Source: Ceratodon purpureus (lineage: Eukaryota > Streptophyta > Bryopsida > Pseudoditrichales > Ditrichaceae). Taken from it: a DNA stretch of 64,000 nucleotides. Made by a program: the position numbers and the translations under genes. Positions 11,229 through 22,611 of this stretch are shown piece by piece; the first letter of the stretch is position 1; each line of letters starts with the position of its first letter. The stretch covers positions 7,618,825 to 7,682,824 of the forward strand of contig CM026432.1 in NCBI GenBank assembly GCA_014871385.1, given 5' to 3'. The notes below the pieces were generated by a model that worked only from the letters and a program-made list of their open reading frames with translations, searched no databases and was not told the DNA's origin.

Positions 11229-11308
11229 GTTCACAGTGGGATTCGAACCCACGCCCTTTCGGACCAGAACCTTAATCTGGCGCCTTAGACCAACTCGGCC
11301 ATATGAAC
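11229..11308 (-). tRNA. tRNA-Leu(AAG), array copy 2
   Basis: Same sequence as copy 1, one 724-bp unit on. Confidence 0.96.
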
Positions 11309-11952
11309 CCGTATTCCAACGCAAATGTTGGAAGTCGTTGAAGGAAAGGTGAAAGAAAACATATGTAAACGTAGAAGGATCAAATTGACCCGCTAATCAA
11401 ACGCATTAGTAAGGAAACTTACTATTCTACGATTGGACTCAAAACTAGGTAGTAAGCAGACTCAGTAGTAGCTGAAACCTAATTAGTAATCAAAGAGTGG
11501 ACTTGGAGGAGGTGACGGTCTACTTTGATCAGAGTGCTTGGCAGTCGTTTCTCCTGTCTTGTGTGGTGGGAGTGGTTTTTTGGGGCAGCCTGTATCTTTC
11601 GTGCTCATCATCTGCTCTCCCTCTGTTGGTCATGACGCTTGACATGACCTGCACTAACAGGAGCAAACAAGTGAGAGCAACAGATGTATGGTTTCAAAGA
11701 ATGGAAGAGACAGGTGGTGACATAGGGTGATGAGATGCTTCTCTATCGTGGAGGTGGTTTGTGGTTGAAGCGATGGTGTGGGGAGCCCTTGGCGGCGCGT
11801 GCGCAATGCGGAATGGAGCAAGTCGAAGAAAAAAGCCAACGATGACGCAAATGCTCGACTCCGATCGATGTAAAAAGTCAACGATGTAAAAGTCAACGAC
11901 ACAAATGTTGGAAACTTAAGTCAGAAAGGTCAAAAGTATTGGGCCGTACGAT

Positions 11953-12032
11953 GTTCACAGTGGGATTCGAACCCACGCCCTTTCGGACCAGAACCTTAAT
12001 CTGGCGCCTTAGACCAACTCGGCCATATGAAC
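11953..12032 (-). tRNA. tRNA-Leu(AAG), array copy 3
   Basis: Same sequence as copy 1; unit without substitutions. Confidence 0.96.
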
Positions 12033-12676
12033 CCGTATTCCAACGCAAATGTTGGAAGTCGTTGAAGGAAAGGTGAAAGAAAACATATGTAAACGTAGAA
12101 GGATCAAATTGACCCGCTAATCAAACGCATTAGTAAGGAAACTTACTATTCTACGATTGGACTCAAAACTAGGTAGTAAGCAGACTCAGTAGTAGCTGAA
12201 ACCTAATTAGTAATCAAAGAGTGGACTTGGAGGAGGTGACGGTCTACTTTGATCAGAGTGCTTGGCAGTCGTTTCTCCTGTCTTGTGTGGTGGGAGTGGT
12301 TTTTTGGGGCAGCCTGTATCTTTCGTGCTCATCATCTGCTCTCCCTCTGTTGGTCATGACGCTTGACATGACCTGCACTAACAGGAGCAAACAAGTGAGA
12401 GCAACAGATGTATGGTTTCAAAGAATGGAAGAGACAGGTGGTGACATAGGGTGATGAGATGCTTCTCTATCGTGGAGGTGGTTTGTGGTTGAAGCGATGG
12501 TGTGGGGAGCCCTTGGCGGCGCGTGCGCAATGCGGAATGGAGCAAGTCGAAGAAAAAAGCCAACGATGACGCAAATGCTCGACTCCGATCGATGTAAAAA
12601 GTCAACGATGTAAAAGTCAACGACACAAATGTTGGAAACTTAAGTCAGAAAGGTCAAAAGTATTGGGCCGTACGAT

Positions 12677-12756
12677 GTTCACAGTGGGATTCGAACCCAC
12701 GCCCTTTCGGACCAGAACCTTAATCTGGCGCCTTAGACCAACTCGGCCATATGAAC
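12677..12756 (-). tRNA. tRNA-Leu(AAG), array copy 4
   Basis: Same sequence as copy 1; unit without substitutions. Confidence 0.96.
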
Positions 12757-13400
12757 CCGTATTCCAACGCAAATGTTGGAAGTCGTTGAAGGAAAGGTGA
12801 AAGAAAACATATGTAAACGTAGAAGGATCAAATTGACCCGCTAATCAAACGCATTAGTAAGGAAACTTACTATTCTACGATTGGACTCAAAACTAGGTAG
12901 TAAGCAGACTCAGTAGTAGCTGAAACCTAATTAGTAATCAAAGAGTGGACTTGGAGGAGGTGACGGTCTACTTTGATCAGAGTGCTTGGCAGTCGTTTCT
13001 CCTGTCTTGTGTGGTGGGAGTGGTTTTTTGGGGCAGCCTGTATCTTTCGTGCTCATCATCTGCTCTCCCTCTGTTGGTCATGACGCTTGACATGACCTGC
13101 ACTAACAGGAGCAAACAAGTGAGAGCAACAGATGTATGGTTTCAAAGAATGGAAGAGACAGGTGGTGACATAGGGTGATGAGATGCTTCTCTATCGTGGA
13201 GGTGGTTTGTGGTTGAAGCGATGGTGTGGGGAGCCCTTGGCGGCGCGTGCGCAATGCGGAATGGAGCAAGTCGAAGAAAAAAGCCAACGATGACGCAAAT
13301 GCTCGACTCCGATCGATGTAAAAAGTCAACGATGTAAAAGTCAACGACACAAATGTTGGAAACTTAAGTCAGAAAGGTCAAAAGTATTGGGCCGTACGAT

Positions 13401-13480
13401 GTTCACAGTGGGATTCGAACCCACGCCCTTTCGGACCAGAACCTTAATCTGGCGCCTTAGACCAACTCGGCCATATGAAC
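13401..13480 (-). tRNA. tRNA-Leu(AAG), array copy 5
   Basis: Same sequence as copy 1; unit without substitutions. Confidence 0.96.
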
Positions 13481-14124
13481 CCGTATTCCAACGCAAATGT
13501 TGGAAGTCGTTGAAGGAAAGGTGAAAGAAAACATATGTAAACGTAGAAGGATCAAATTGACCCGCTAATCAAACGCATTAGTAAGGAAACTTACTATTCT
13601 ACGATTGGACTCAAAACTAGGTAGTAAGCAGACTCAGTAGTAGCTGAAACCTAATTAGTAATCAAAGAGTGGACTTGGAGGAGGTGACGGTCTACTTTGA
13701 TCAGAGTGCTTGGCAGTCGTTTCTCCTGTCTTGTGTGGTGGGAGTGGTTTTTTGGGGCAGCCTGTATCTTTCGTGCTCATCATCTGCTCTCCCTCTGTTG
13801 GTCATGACGCTTGACATGACCTGCACTAACAGGAGCAAACAAGTGAGAGCAACAGATGTATGGTTTCAAAGAATGGAAGAGACAGGTGGTGACATAGGGT
13901 GATGAGATGCTTCTCTATCGTGGAGGTGGTTTGTGGTTGAAGCGATGGTGTGGGGAGCCCTTGGCGGCGCGTGCGCAATGCGGAATGGAGCAAGTCGAAG
14001 AAAAAAGCCAACGATGACGCAAATGCTCGACTCCGATCGATGTAAAAAGTCAACGATGTAAAAGTCAACGACACAAATGTTGGAAACTTAAGTCAGAAAG
14101 GTCAAAAGTATTGGGCCGTACGAT

Positions 14125-14204
14125 GTTCACAGTGGGATTCGAACCCACGCCCTTTCGGACCAGAACCTTAATCTGGCGCCTTAGACCAACTCGGCCATAT
14201 GAAC
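14125..14204 (-). tRNA. tRNA-Leu(AAG), array copy 6
   Basis: Same sequence as copy 1; unit without substitutions. Confidence 0.96.
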
Positions 14205-14848
14205 CCGTATTCCAACGCAAATGTTGGAAGTCGTTGAAGGAAAGGTGAAAGAAAACATATGTAAACGTAGAAGGATCAAATTGACCCGCTAATCAAACGC
14301 ATTAGTAAGGAAACTTACTATTCTACGATTGGACTCAAAACTAGGTAGTAAGCAGACTCAGTAGTAGCTGAAACCTAATTAGTAATCAAAGAGTGGACTT
14401 GGAGGAGGTGACGGTCTACTTTGATCAGAGTGCTTGGCAGTCGTTTCTCCTGTCTTGTGTGGTGGGAGTGGTTTTTTGGGGCAGCCTGTATCTTTCGTGC
14501 TCATCATCTGCTCTCCCTCTGTTGGTCATGACGCTTGACATGACCTGCACTAACAGGAGCAAACAAGTGAGAGCAACAGATGTATGGTTTCAAAGAATGG
14601 AAGAGACAGGTGGTGACATAGGGTGATGAGATGCTTCTCTATCGTGGAGGTGGTTTGTGGTTGAAGCGATGGTGTGGGGAGCCCTTGGCGGCGCGTGCGC
14701 AATGCGGAATGGAGCAAGTCGAAGAAAAAAGCCAACGATGACGCAAATGCTCGACTCCGATCGATGTAAAAAGTCAACGATGTAAAAGTCAACGACACAA
14801 ATGTTGGAAACTTAAGTCAGAAAGGTCAAAAGTATTGGGCCGTACGAT

Positions 14849-14928
14849 GTTCACAGTGGGATTCGAACCCACGCCCTTTCGGACCAGAACCTTAATCTGG
14901 CGCCTTAGACCAACTCGGCCATATGAAC
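14849..14928 (-). tRNA. tRNA-Leu(AAG), array copy 7
   Basis: Same sequence as copy 1; unit without substitutions. Confidence 0.96.
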
Positions 14929-15572
14929 CCGTATTCCAACGCAAATGTTGGAAGTCGTTGAAGGAAAGGTGAAAGAAAACATATGTAAACGTAGAAGGAT
15001 CAAATTGACCCGCTAATCAAACGCATTAGTAAGGAAACTTACTATTCTACGATTGGACTCAAAACTAGGTAGTAAGCAGACTCAGTAGTAGCTGAAACCT
15101 AATTAGTAATCAAAGAGTGGACTTGGAGGAGGTGACGGTCTACTTTGATCAGAGTGCTTGGCAGTCGTTTCTCCTGTCTTGTGTGGTGGGAGTGGTTTTT
15201 TGGGGCAGCCTGTATCTTTCGTGCTCATCATCTGCTCTCCCTCTGTTGGTCATGACGCTTGACATGACCTGCACTAACAGGAGCAAACAAGTGAGAGCAA
15301 CAGATGTATGGTTTCAAAGAATGGAAGAGACAGGTGGTGACATAGGGTGATGAGATGCTTCTCTATCGTGGAGGTGGTTTGTGGTTGAAGCGATGGTGTG
15401 GGGAGCCCTTGGCGGCGCGTGCGCAATGCGGAATGGAGCAAGTCGAAGAAAAAAGCCAACGATGACGCAAATGCTCGACTCCGATCGATGTAAAAAGTCA
15501 ACGATGTAAAAGTCAACGACACAAATGTTGGAAACTTAAGTCAGAAAGGTCAAAAGTATTGGGCCGTACGAT

Positions 15573-15652
15573 GTTCACAGTGGGATTCGAACCCACGCCC
15601 TTTCGGACCAGAACCTTAATCTGGCGCCTTAGACCAACTCGGCCATATGAAC
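15573..15652 (-). tRNA. tRNA-Leu(AAG), array copy 8
   Basis: Same sequence as copy 1; unit without substitutions. Confidence 0.96.
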
Positions 15653-16296
15653 CCGTATTCCAACGCAAATGTTGGAAGTCGTTGAAGGAAAGGTGAAAGA
15701 AAACATATGTAAACGTAGAAGGATCAAATTGACCCGCTAATCAAACGCATTAGTAAGGAAACTTACTATTCTACGATTGGACTCAAAACTAGGTAGTAAG
15801 CAGACTCAGTAGTAGCTGAAACCTAATTAGTAATCAAAGAGTGGACTTGGAGGAGGTGACGGTCTACTTTGATCAGAGTGCTTGGCAGTCGTTTCTCCTG
15901 TCTTGTGTGGTGGGAGTGGTTTTTTGGGGCAGCCTGTATCTTTCGTGCTCATCATCTGCTCTCCCTCTGTTGGTCATGACGCTTGACATGACCTGCACTA
16001 ACAGGAGCAAACAAGTGAGAGCAACAGATGTATGGTTTCAAAGAATGGAAGAGACAGGTGGTGACATAGGGTGATGAGATGCTTCTCTATCGTGGAGGTG
16101 GTTTGTGGTTGAAGCGATGGTGTGGGGAGCCCTTGGCGGCGCGTGCGCAATGCGGAATGGAGCAAGTCGAAGAAAAAAGCCAACGATGACGCAAATGCTC
16201 GACTCCGATCGATGTAAAAAGTCAACGATGTAAAAGTCAACGACACAAATGTTGGAAACTTAAGTCAGAAAGGTCAAAAGTATTGGGCCGTACGAT

Positions 16297-16376
16297 GTTC
16301 ACAGTGGGATTCGAACCCACGCCCTTTCGGACCAGAACCTTAATCTGGCGCCTTAGACCAACTCGGCCATATGAAC
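16297..16376 (-). tRNA. tRNA-Leu(AAG), array copy 9
   Basis: Same sequence as copy 1; unit without substitutions. Confidence 0.96.
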
Positions 16377-17020
16377 CCGTATTCCAACGCAAATGTTGGA
16401 AGTCGTTGAAGGAAAGGTGAAAGAAAACATATGTAAACGTAGAAGGATCAAATTGACCCGCTAATCAAACGCATTAGTAAGGAAACTTACTATTCTACGA
16501 TTGGACTCAAAACTAGGTAGTAAGCAGACTCAGTAGTAGCTGAAACCTAATTAGTAATCAAAGAGTGGACTTGGAGGAGGTGACGGTCTACTTTGATCAG
16601 AGTGCTTGGCAGTCGTTTCTCCTGTCTTGTGTGGTGGGAGTGGTTTTTTGGGGCAGCCTGTATCTTTCGTGCTCATCATCTGCTCTCCCTCTGTTGGTCA
16701 TGACGCTTGACATGACCTGCACTAACAGGAGCAAACAAGTGAGAGCAACAGATGTATGGTTTCAAAGAATGGAAGAGACAGGTGGTGACATAGGGTGATG
16801 AGATGCTTCTCTATCGTGGAGGTGGTTTGTGGTTGAAGCGATGGTGTGGGGAGCCCTTGGCGGCGCGTGCGCAATGCGGAATGGAGCAAGTCGAAGAAAA
16901 AAGCCAACGATGACGCAAATGCTCGACTCCGATCGATGTAAAAAGTCAACGATGTAAAAGTCAACGACACAAATGTTGGAAACTTAAGTCAGAAAGGTCA
17001 AAAGTATTGGGCCGTACGAT

Positions 17021-17100
17021 GTTCACAGTGGGATTCGAACCCACGCCCTTTCGGACCAGAACCTTAATCTGGCGCCTTAGACCAACTCGGCCATATGAAC
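17021..17100 (-). tRNA. tRNA-Leu(AAG), array copy 10
   Basis: Same sequence as copy 1; unit without substitutions. Confidence 0.96.
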
Positions 17101-17744
17101 CCGTATTCCAACGCAAATGTTGGAAGTCGTTGAAGGAAAGGTGAAAGAAAACATATGTAAACGTAGAAGGATCAAATTGACCCGCTAATCAAACGCATTA
17201 GTAAGGAAACTTACTATTCTACGATTGGACTCAAAACTAGGTAGTAAGCAGACTCAGTAGTAGCTGAAACCTAATTAGTAATCAAAGAGTGGACTTGGAG
17301 GAGGTGACGGTCTACTTTGATCAGAGTGCTTGGCAGTCGTTTCTCCTGTCTTGTGTGGTGGGAGTGGTTTTTTGGGGCAGCCTGTATCTTTCGTGCTCAT
17401 CATCTGCTCTCCCTCTGTTGGTCATGACGCTTGACATGACCTGCACTAACAGGAGCAAACAAGTGAGAGCAACAGATGTATGGTTTCAAAGAATGGAAGA
17501 GACAGGTGGTGACATAGGGTGATGAGATGCTTCTCTATCGTGGAGGTGGTTTGTGGTTGAAGCGATGGTGTGGGGAGCCCTTGGCGGCGCGTGCGCAATG
17601 CGGAATGGAGCAAGTCGAAGAAAAAAGCCAACGATGACGCAAATGCTCGACTCCGATCGATGTAAAAAGTCAACGATGTAAAAGTCAACGACACAAATGT
17701 TGGAAACTTAAGTCAGAAAGGTCAAAAGTATTGGGCCGTACGAT

Positions 17745-17824
17745 GTTCACAGTGGGATTCGAACCCACGCCCTTTCGGACCAGAACCTTAATCTGGCGCC
17801 TTAGACCAACTCGGCCATATGAAC
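17745..17824 (-). tRNA. tRNA-Leu(AAG), array copy 11
   Basis: Same sequence as copy 1; unit without substitutions. Confidence 0.96.
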
Positions 17825-18468
17825 CCGTATTCCAACGCAAATGTTGGAAGTCGTTGAAGGAAAGGTGAAAGAAAACATATGTAAACGTAGAAGGATCAAA
17901 TTGACCCGCTAATCAAACGCATTAGTAAGGAAACTTACTATTCTACGATTGGACTCAAAACTAGGTAGTAAGCAGACTCAGTAGTAGCTGAAACCTAATT
18001 AGTAATCAAAGAGTGGACTTGGAGGAGGTGACGGTCTACTTTGATCAGAGTGCTTGGCAGTCGTTTCTCCTGTCTTGTGTGGTGGGAGTGGTTTTTTGGG
18101 GCAGCCTGTATCTTTCGTGCTCATCATCTGCTCTCCCTCTGTTGGTCATGACGCTTGACATGACCTGCACTAACAGGAGCAAACAAGTGAGAGCAACAGA
18201 TGTATGGTTTCAAAGAATGGAAGAGACAGGTGGTGACATAGGGTGATGAGATGCTTCTCTATCGTGGAGGTGGTTTGTGGTTGAAGCGATGGTGTGGGGA
18301 GCCCTTGGCGGCGCGTGCGCAATGCGGAATGGAGCAAGTCGAAGAAAAAAGCCAACGATGACGCAAATGCTCGACTCCGATCGATGTAAAAAGTCAACGA
18401 TGTAAAAGTCAACGACACAAATGTTGGAAACTTAAGTCAAAAAGGTCAAAAGTATTGGGCCGTACGAT

Positions 18469-18548
18469 GTTCACAGTGGGATTCGAACCCACGCCCTTTC
18501 GGACCAGAACCTTAATCTGGCGCCTTAGACCAACTCGGCCATATGAAC
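18469..18548 (-). tRNA. tRNA-Leu(AAG), array copy 12
   Basis: tRNA unchanged. This unit has two private-looking substitutions, at 18440 (29 nt past the gene's 3' end) and at 18649. Confidence 0.96.
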
Positions 18549-19192
18549 CCGTATTCCAACGCAAATGTTGGAAGTCGTTGAAGGAAAGGTGAAAGAAAAC
18601 ATATGTAAACGTAGAAGGATCAAATTGACCCGCTAATCAAACGCATTAATAAGGAAACTTACTATTCTACGATTGGACTCAAAACTAGGTAGTAAGCAGA
18701 CTCAGTAGTAGCTGAAACCTAATTAGTAATCAAAGAGTGGACTTGGAGGAGGTGACGGTCTACTTTGATCAGAGTGCTTGGCAGTCGTTTCTCCTGTCTT
18801 GTGTGGTGGGAGTGGTTTTTTGGGGCAGCCTGTATCTTTCGTGCTCATCATCTGCTCTCCCTCTGTTGGTCATGACGCTTGACATGACCTGCACTAACAG
18901 GAGCAAACAAGTGAGAGCAACAGATGTATGGTTTCAAAGAATGGAAGAGACAGGTGGTGACATAGGGTGATGAGATGCTTCTCTATCGTGGAGGTGGTTT
19001 GTGGTTGAAGCGATGGTGTGGGGAGCCCTTGGCGGCGCGTGCGCAATGCGGAATGGAGCAAGTCGAAGAAAAAAGCCAACGATGACGCAAATGCTCGACT
19101 CCGATCGATGTAAAAAGTCAACGATGTAAAAGTCAACGACACAAATGTTGGAAACTTAAGTCAGAAAGGTCAAAAGTATTGGGCCGTACGAT

Positions 19193-19272
19193 GTTCACAG
19201 TGGGATTCGAACCCACGCCCTTTCGGACCAGAACCTTAATCTGGCGCCTTAGACCAACTCGGCCATATGAAC
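19193..19272 (-). tRNA. tRNA-Leu(AAG), array copy 13
   Basis: tRNA unchanged; unit matches the consensus although both neighbouring units carry substitutions. Confidence 0.96.
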
Positions 19273-19916
19273 CCGTATTCCAACGCAAATGTTGGAAGTC
19301 GTTGAAGGAAAGGTGAAAGAAAACATATGTAAACGTAGAAGGATCAAATTGACCCGCTAATCAAACGCATTAGTAAGGAAACTTACTATTCTACGATTGG
19401 ACTCAAAACTAGGTAGTAAGCAGACTCAGTAGTAGCTGAAACCTAATTAGTAATCAAAGAGTGGACTTGGAGGAGGTGACGGTCTACTTTGATCAGAGTG
19501 CTTGGCAGTCGTTTCTCCTGTCTTGTGTGGTGGGAGTGGTTTTTTGGGGCAGCCTGTATCTTTCGTGCTCATCATCTGCTCTCCCTCTGTTGGTCATGAC
19601 GCTTGACATGACCTGCACTAACAGGAGCAAACAAGTGAGAGCAACAGATGTATGGTTTCAAAGAATGGAAGAGACAGGTGGTGACATAGGGTGATGAGAT
19701 GCTTCTCTATCGTGGAGGTGGTTTGTGGTTGAAGCGATGGTGTGGGGAGCCCTTGGCGGCGCGTGCGCAATGCGGAATGGAGCAAGTCGAAGAAAAAAGC
19801 CAACGATGACGCAAATGTTCGACTCCGATCGATGTAAAAAGTCAACGATGTAAAAGTCAACGACACAAATGTTGGAAACTTAAGTCAGAAAGGTCAAAAG
19901 TATTGGGCCGTACGAT

Positions 19917-19996
19917 GTTCACAGTGGGATTCGAACCCACGCCCTTTCGGACCAGAACCTTAATCTGGCGCCTTAGACCAACTCGGCCATATGAAC
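19917..19996 (-). tRNA. tRNA-Leu(AAG), array copy 14
   Basis: tRNA unchanged. The unit shares the 20097 substitution with unit 12 and is the first to carry T at 19818. Confidence 0.96.
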
Positions 19997-20640
19997 CCGT
20001 ATTCCAACGCAAATGTTGGAAGTCGTTGAAGGAAAGGTGAAAGAAAACATATGTAAACGTAGAAGGATCAAATTGACCCGCTAATCAAACGCATTAATAA
20101 GGAAACTTACTATTCTACGATTGGACTCAAAACTAGGTAGTAAGCAGACTCAGTAGTAGCTGAAACCTAATTAGTAATCAAAGAGTGGACTTGGAGGAGG
20201 TGACGGTCTACTTTGATCAGAGTGCTTGGCAGTCGTTTCTCCTGTCTTGTGTGGTGGGAGTGGTTTTTTGGGGCAGCCTGTATCTTTCGTGCTCATCATC
20301 TGCTCTCCCTCTGTTGGTCATGACGCTTGACATGACCTGCACTAACAGGAGCAAACAAGTGAGAGCAACAGATGTATGGTTTCAAAGAATGGAAGAGACA
20401 GGTGGTGACATAGGGTGATGAGATGCTTCTCTATCGTGGAGGTGGTTTGTGGTTGAAGCGATGGTGTGGGGAGCCCTTGGCGGCGCGTGCGCAATGCGGA
20501 ATGGAGCAAGTCGAAGAAAAAAGCCAACGATGACGCAAATGTTCGACTCCGATCGATGTAAAAAGTCAACGATGTAAAAGTCAACGACACAAATGTTGGA
20601 AACTTAAGTCAGAAAGGTCAAAAGTATTGGGCCGTACGAT

Positions 20641-20720
20641 GTTCACAGTGGGATTCGAACCCACGCCCTTTCGGACCAGAACCTTAATCTGGCGCCTTAG
20701 ACCAACTCGGCCATATGAAC
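20641..20720 (-). tRNA. tRNA-Leu(AAG), array copy 15
   Basis: tRNA unchanged; unit carries T at 20542. Confidence 0.96.
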
Positions 20721-21364
20721 CCGTATTCCAACGCAAATGTTGGAAGTCGTTGAAGGAAAGGTGAAAGAAAACATATGTAAACGTAGAAGGATCAAATTGA
20801 CCCGCTAATCAAACGCATTAGTAAGGAAACTTACTATTCTACGATTGGACTCAAAACTAGGTAGTAAGCAGACTCAGTAGTAGCTGAAACCTAATTAGTA
20901 ATCAAAGAGTGGACTTGGAGGAGGTGACGGTCTACTTTGATCAGAGTGCTTGGCAGTCGTTTCTCCTGTCTTGTGTGGTGGGAGTGGTTTTTTGGGGCAG
21001 CCTGTATCTTTCGTGCTCATCATCTGCTCTCCCTCTGTTGGTCATGACGCTTGACATGACCTGCACTAACAGGAGCAAACAAGTGAGAGCAACAGATGTA
21101 TGGTTTCAAAGAATGGAAGAGACAGGTGGTGACATAGGGTGATGAGATGCTTCTCTATCGTGGAGGTGGTTTGTGGTTGAAGCGATGGTGTGGGGAGCCC
21201 TTGGCGGCGCGTGCGCAATGCGGAATGGAGCAAGTCGAAGAAAAAAGCCAACGATGACGCAAATGTTCGACTCCGATCGATGTAAAAAGTCAACGATGTA
21301 AAAGTCAACGACACAAATGTTGGAAACTTAAGTCAGAAAGGTCAAAAGTATTGGGCCGTACGAT

Positions 21365-21444
21365 GTTCACAGTGGGATTCGAACCCACGCCCTTTCGGAC
21401 CAGAACCTTAATCTGGCGCCTTAGACCAACTCGGCCATATGAAC
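21365..21444 (-). tRNA. tRNA-Leu(AAG), array copy 16
   Basis: tRNA unchanged; unit carries T at 21266. Confidence 0.96.
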
Positions 21445-22088
21445 CCGTATTCCAACGCAAATGTTGGAAGTCGTTGAAGGAAAGGTGAAAGAAAACATAT
21501 GTAAACGTAGAAGGATCAAATTGACCCGCTAATCAAACGCATTAGTAAGGAAACTTACTATTCTACGATTGGACTCAAAACTAGGTAGTAAGCAGACTCA
21601 GTAGTAGCTGAAACCTAATTAGTAATCAAAGAGTGGACTTGGAGGAGGTGACGGTCTACTTTGATCAGAGTGCTTGGCAGTCGTTTCTCCTGTCTTGTGT
21701 GGTGGGAGTGGTTTTTTGGGGCAGCCTGTATCTTTCGTGCTCATCATCTGCTCTCCCTCTGTTGGTCATGACGCTTGACATGACCTGCACTAACAGGAGC
21801 AAACAAGTGAGAGCAACAGATGTATGGTTTCAAAGAATGGAAGAGACAGGTGGTGACATAGGGTGATGAGATGCTTCTCTATCGTGGAGGTGGTTTGTGG
21901 TTGAAGCGATGGTGTGGGGAGCCCTTGGCGGCGCGTGCGCAATGCGGAATGGAGCAAGTCGAAGAAAAAAGCCAACGATGACGCAAATGTTCGACTCCGA
22001 TCGATGTAAAAAGTCAACGATGTAAAAGTCAACGACACAAATGTTGGAAACTTAAGTCAGAAAGGTCAAAAGTATTGGGCCGTACGAT

Positions 22089-22168
22089 GTTCACAGTGGG
22101 ATTCGAACCCACGCCCTTTCGGACCAGAACCTTAATCTGGCGCCTTAGACCAACTCGGCCATATGAAC
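22089..22168 (-). tRNA. tRNA-Leu(AAG), array copy 17
   Basis: tRNA unchanged; unit carries T at 21990. The repeat ends 61 bp beyond the gene, so this copy keeps the shared 5' flank only to 22229 and has unique DNA further upstream. Confidence 0.96.
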
Positions 22169-22229
22169 CCGTATTCCAACGCAAATGTTGGAAGTCGTTG
22201 AAGGAAAGGTGAAAGAAAACATATGTAAA

Positions 22230-22611
22230 GGGACTGATTTATCATGTTCTTAAGTTTTGTGTTTTTTTGACATTTTGTAAGGGAGCTGCTAACGACAACC
22301 TGCAAGAAACACATAAAATAGCCAGCTGGTTATCTATATATCGTTAAACAAGCACCACTAAAAGTCAACTATCTTACATTTTATACATAGTTAAACAAGG
22401 AGATAGCCATATGTGACTCGTTCGAAGCAGGAGCTTTCCAGATGAAAGTTAGGAGTTCGAAGGAAAGTCGTATTACAATTCCCACAACGATCTACTCTAG
22501 ATGGCTGAAGGTTGACTACCAGTTATTGAGTAGACTTCTTCGAGTTGCAGGTGTGAAGATTTTCCCGAGCAAAGAAATCGGTAGGTTCAGATTGCTCTTT
22601 GCAAAGACTCC
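22230..22611. other. Spacer between tRNA array and RPL18a-like gene
   Basis: No gene is seen. It probably includes the 3' untranslated region of the minus-strand gene that ends at 22612. Confidence 0.5.

Larger units (their letters stand above)
10022..22229. repeat. Tandem array, 16.9 copies of a 724-bp unit
   Basis: Units start at 10022 + 724n. The last is truncated after 624 bp at 22229, where similarity stops abruptly. Units are almost identical; I found only a handful of substitutions: A for G at 18440; A for G at 18649 and 20097; T for C at 19818, 20542, 21266 and 21990. Every unit holds one tRNA-Leu(AAG) gene on the minus strand, a TTTT run 17 nt past its 3' end, and two copies of CAAATGTTGGAA flanking the tRNA 144 bp apart. 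A cluster of CAACGA-type words lies downstream of the gene. Two opposite frames of 77 and 82 codons recur in each unit, but the plus one starts with GTG and neither has a domain, so I do not call them genes. Near-identity implies recent expansion or ongoing homogenisation. Confidence 0.97.

Noticed and set aside
10022-22229. CRISPR-like or satellite-type array
   Set aside because: The regular repeats are 724 bp with no short-repeat and spacer pattern, and each holds a gene, so this is a tandem gene array and not a CRISPR locus.
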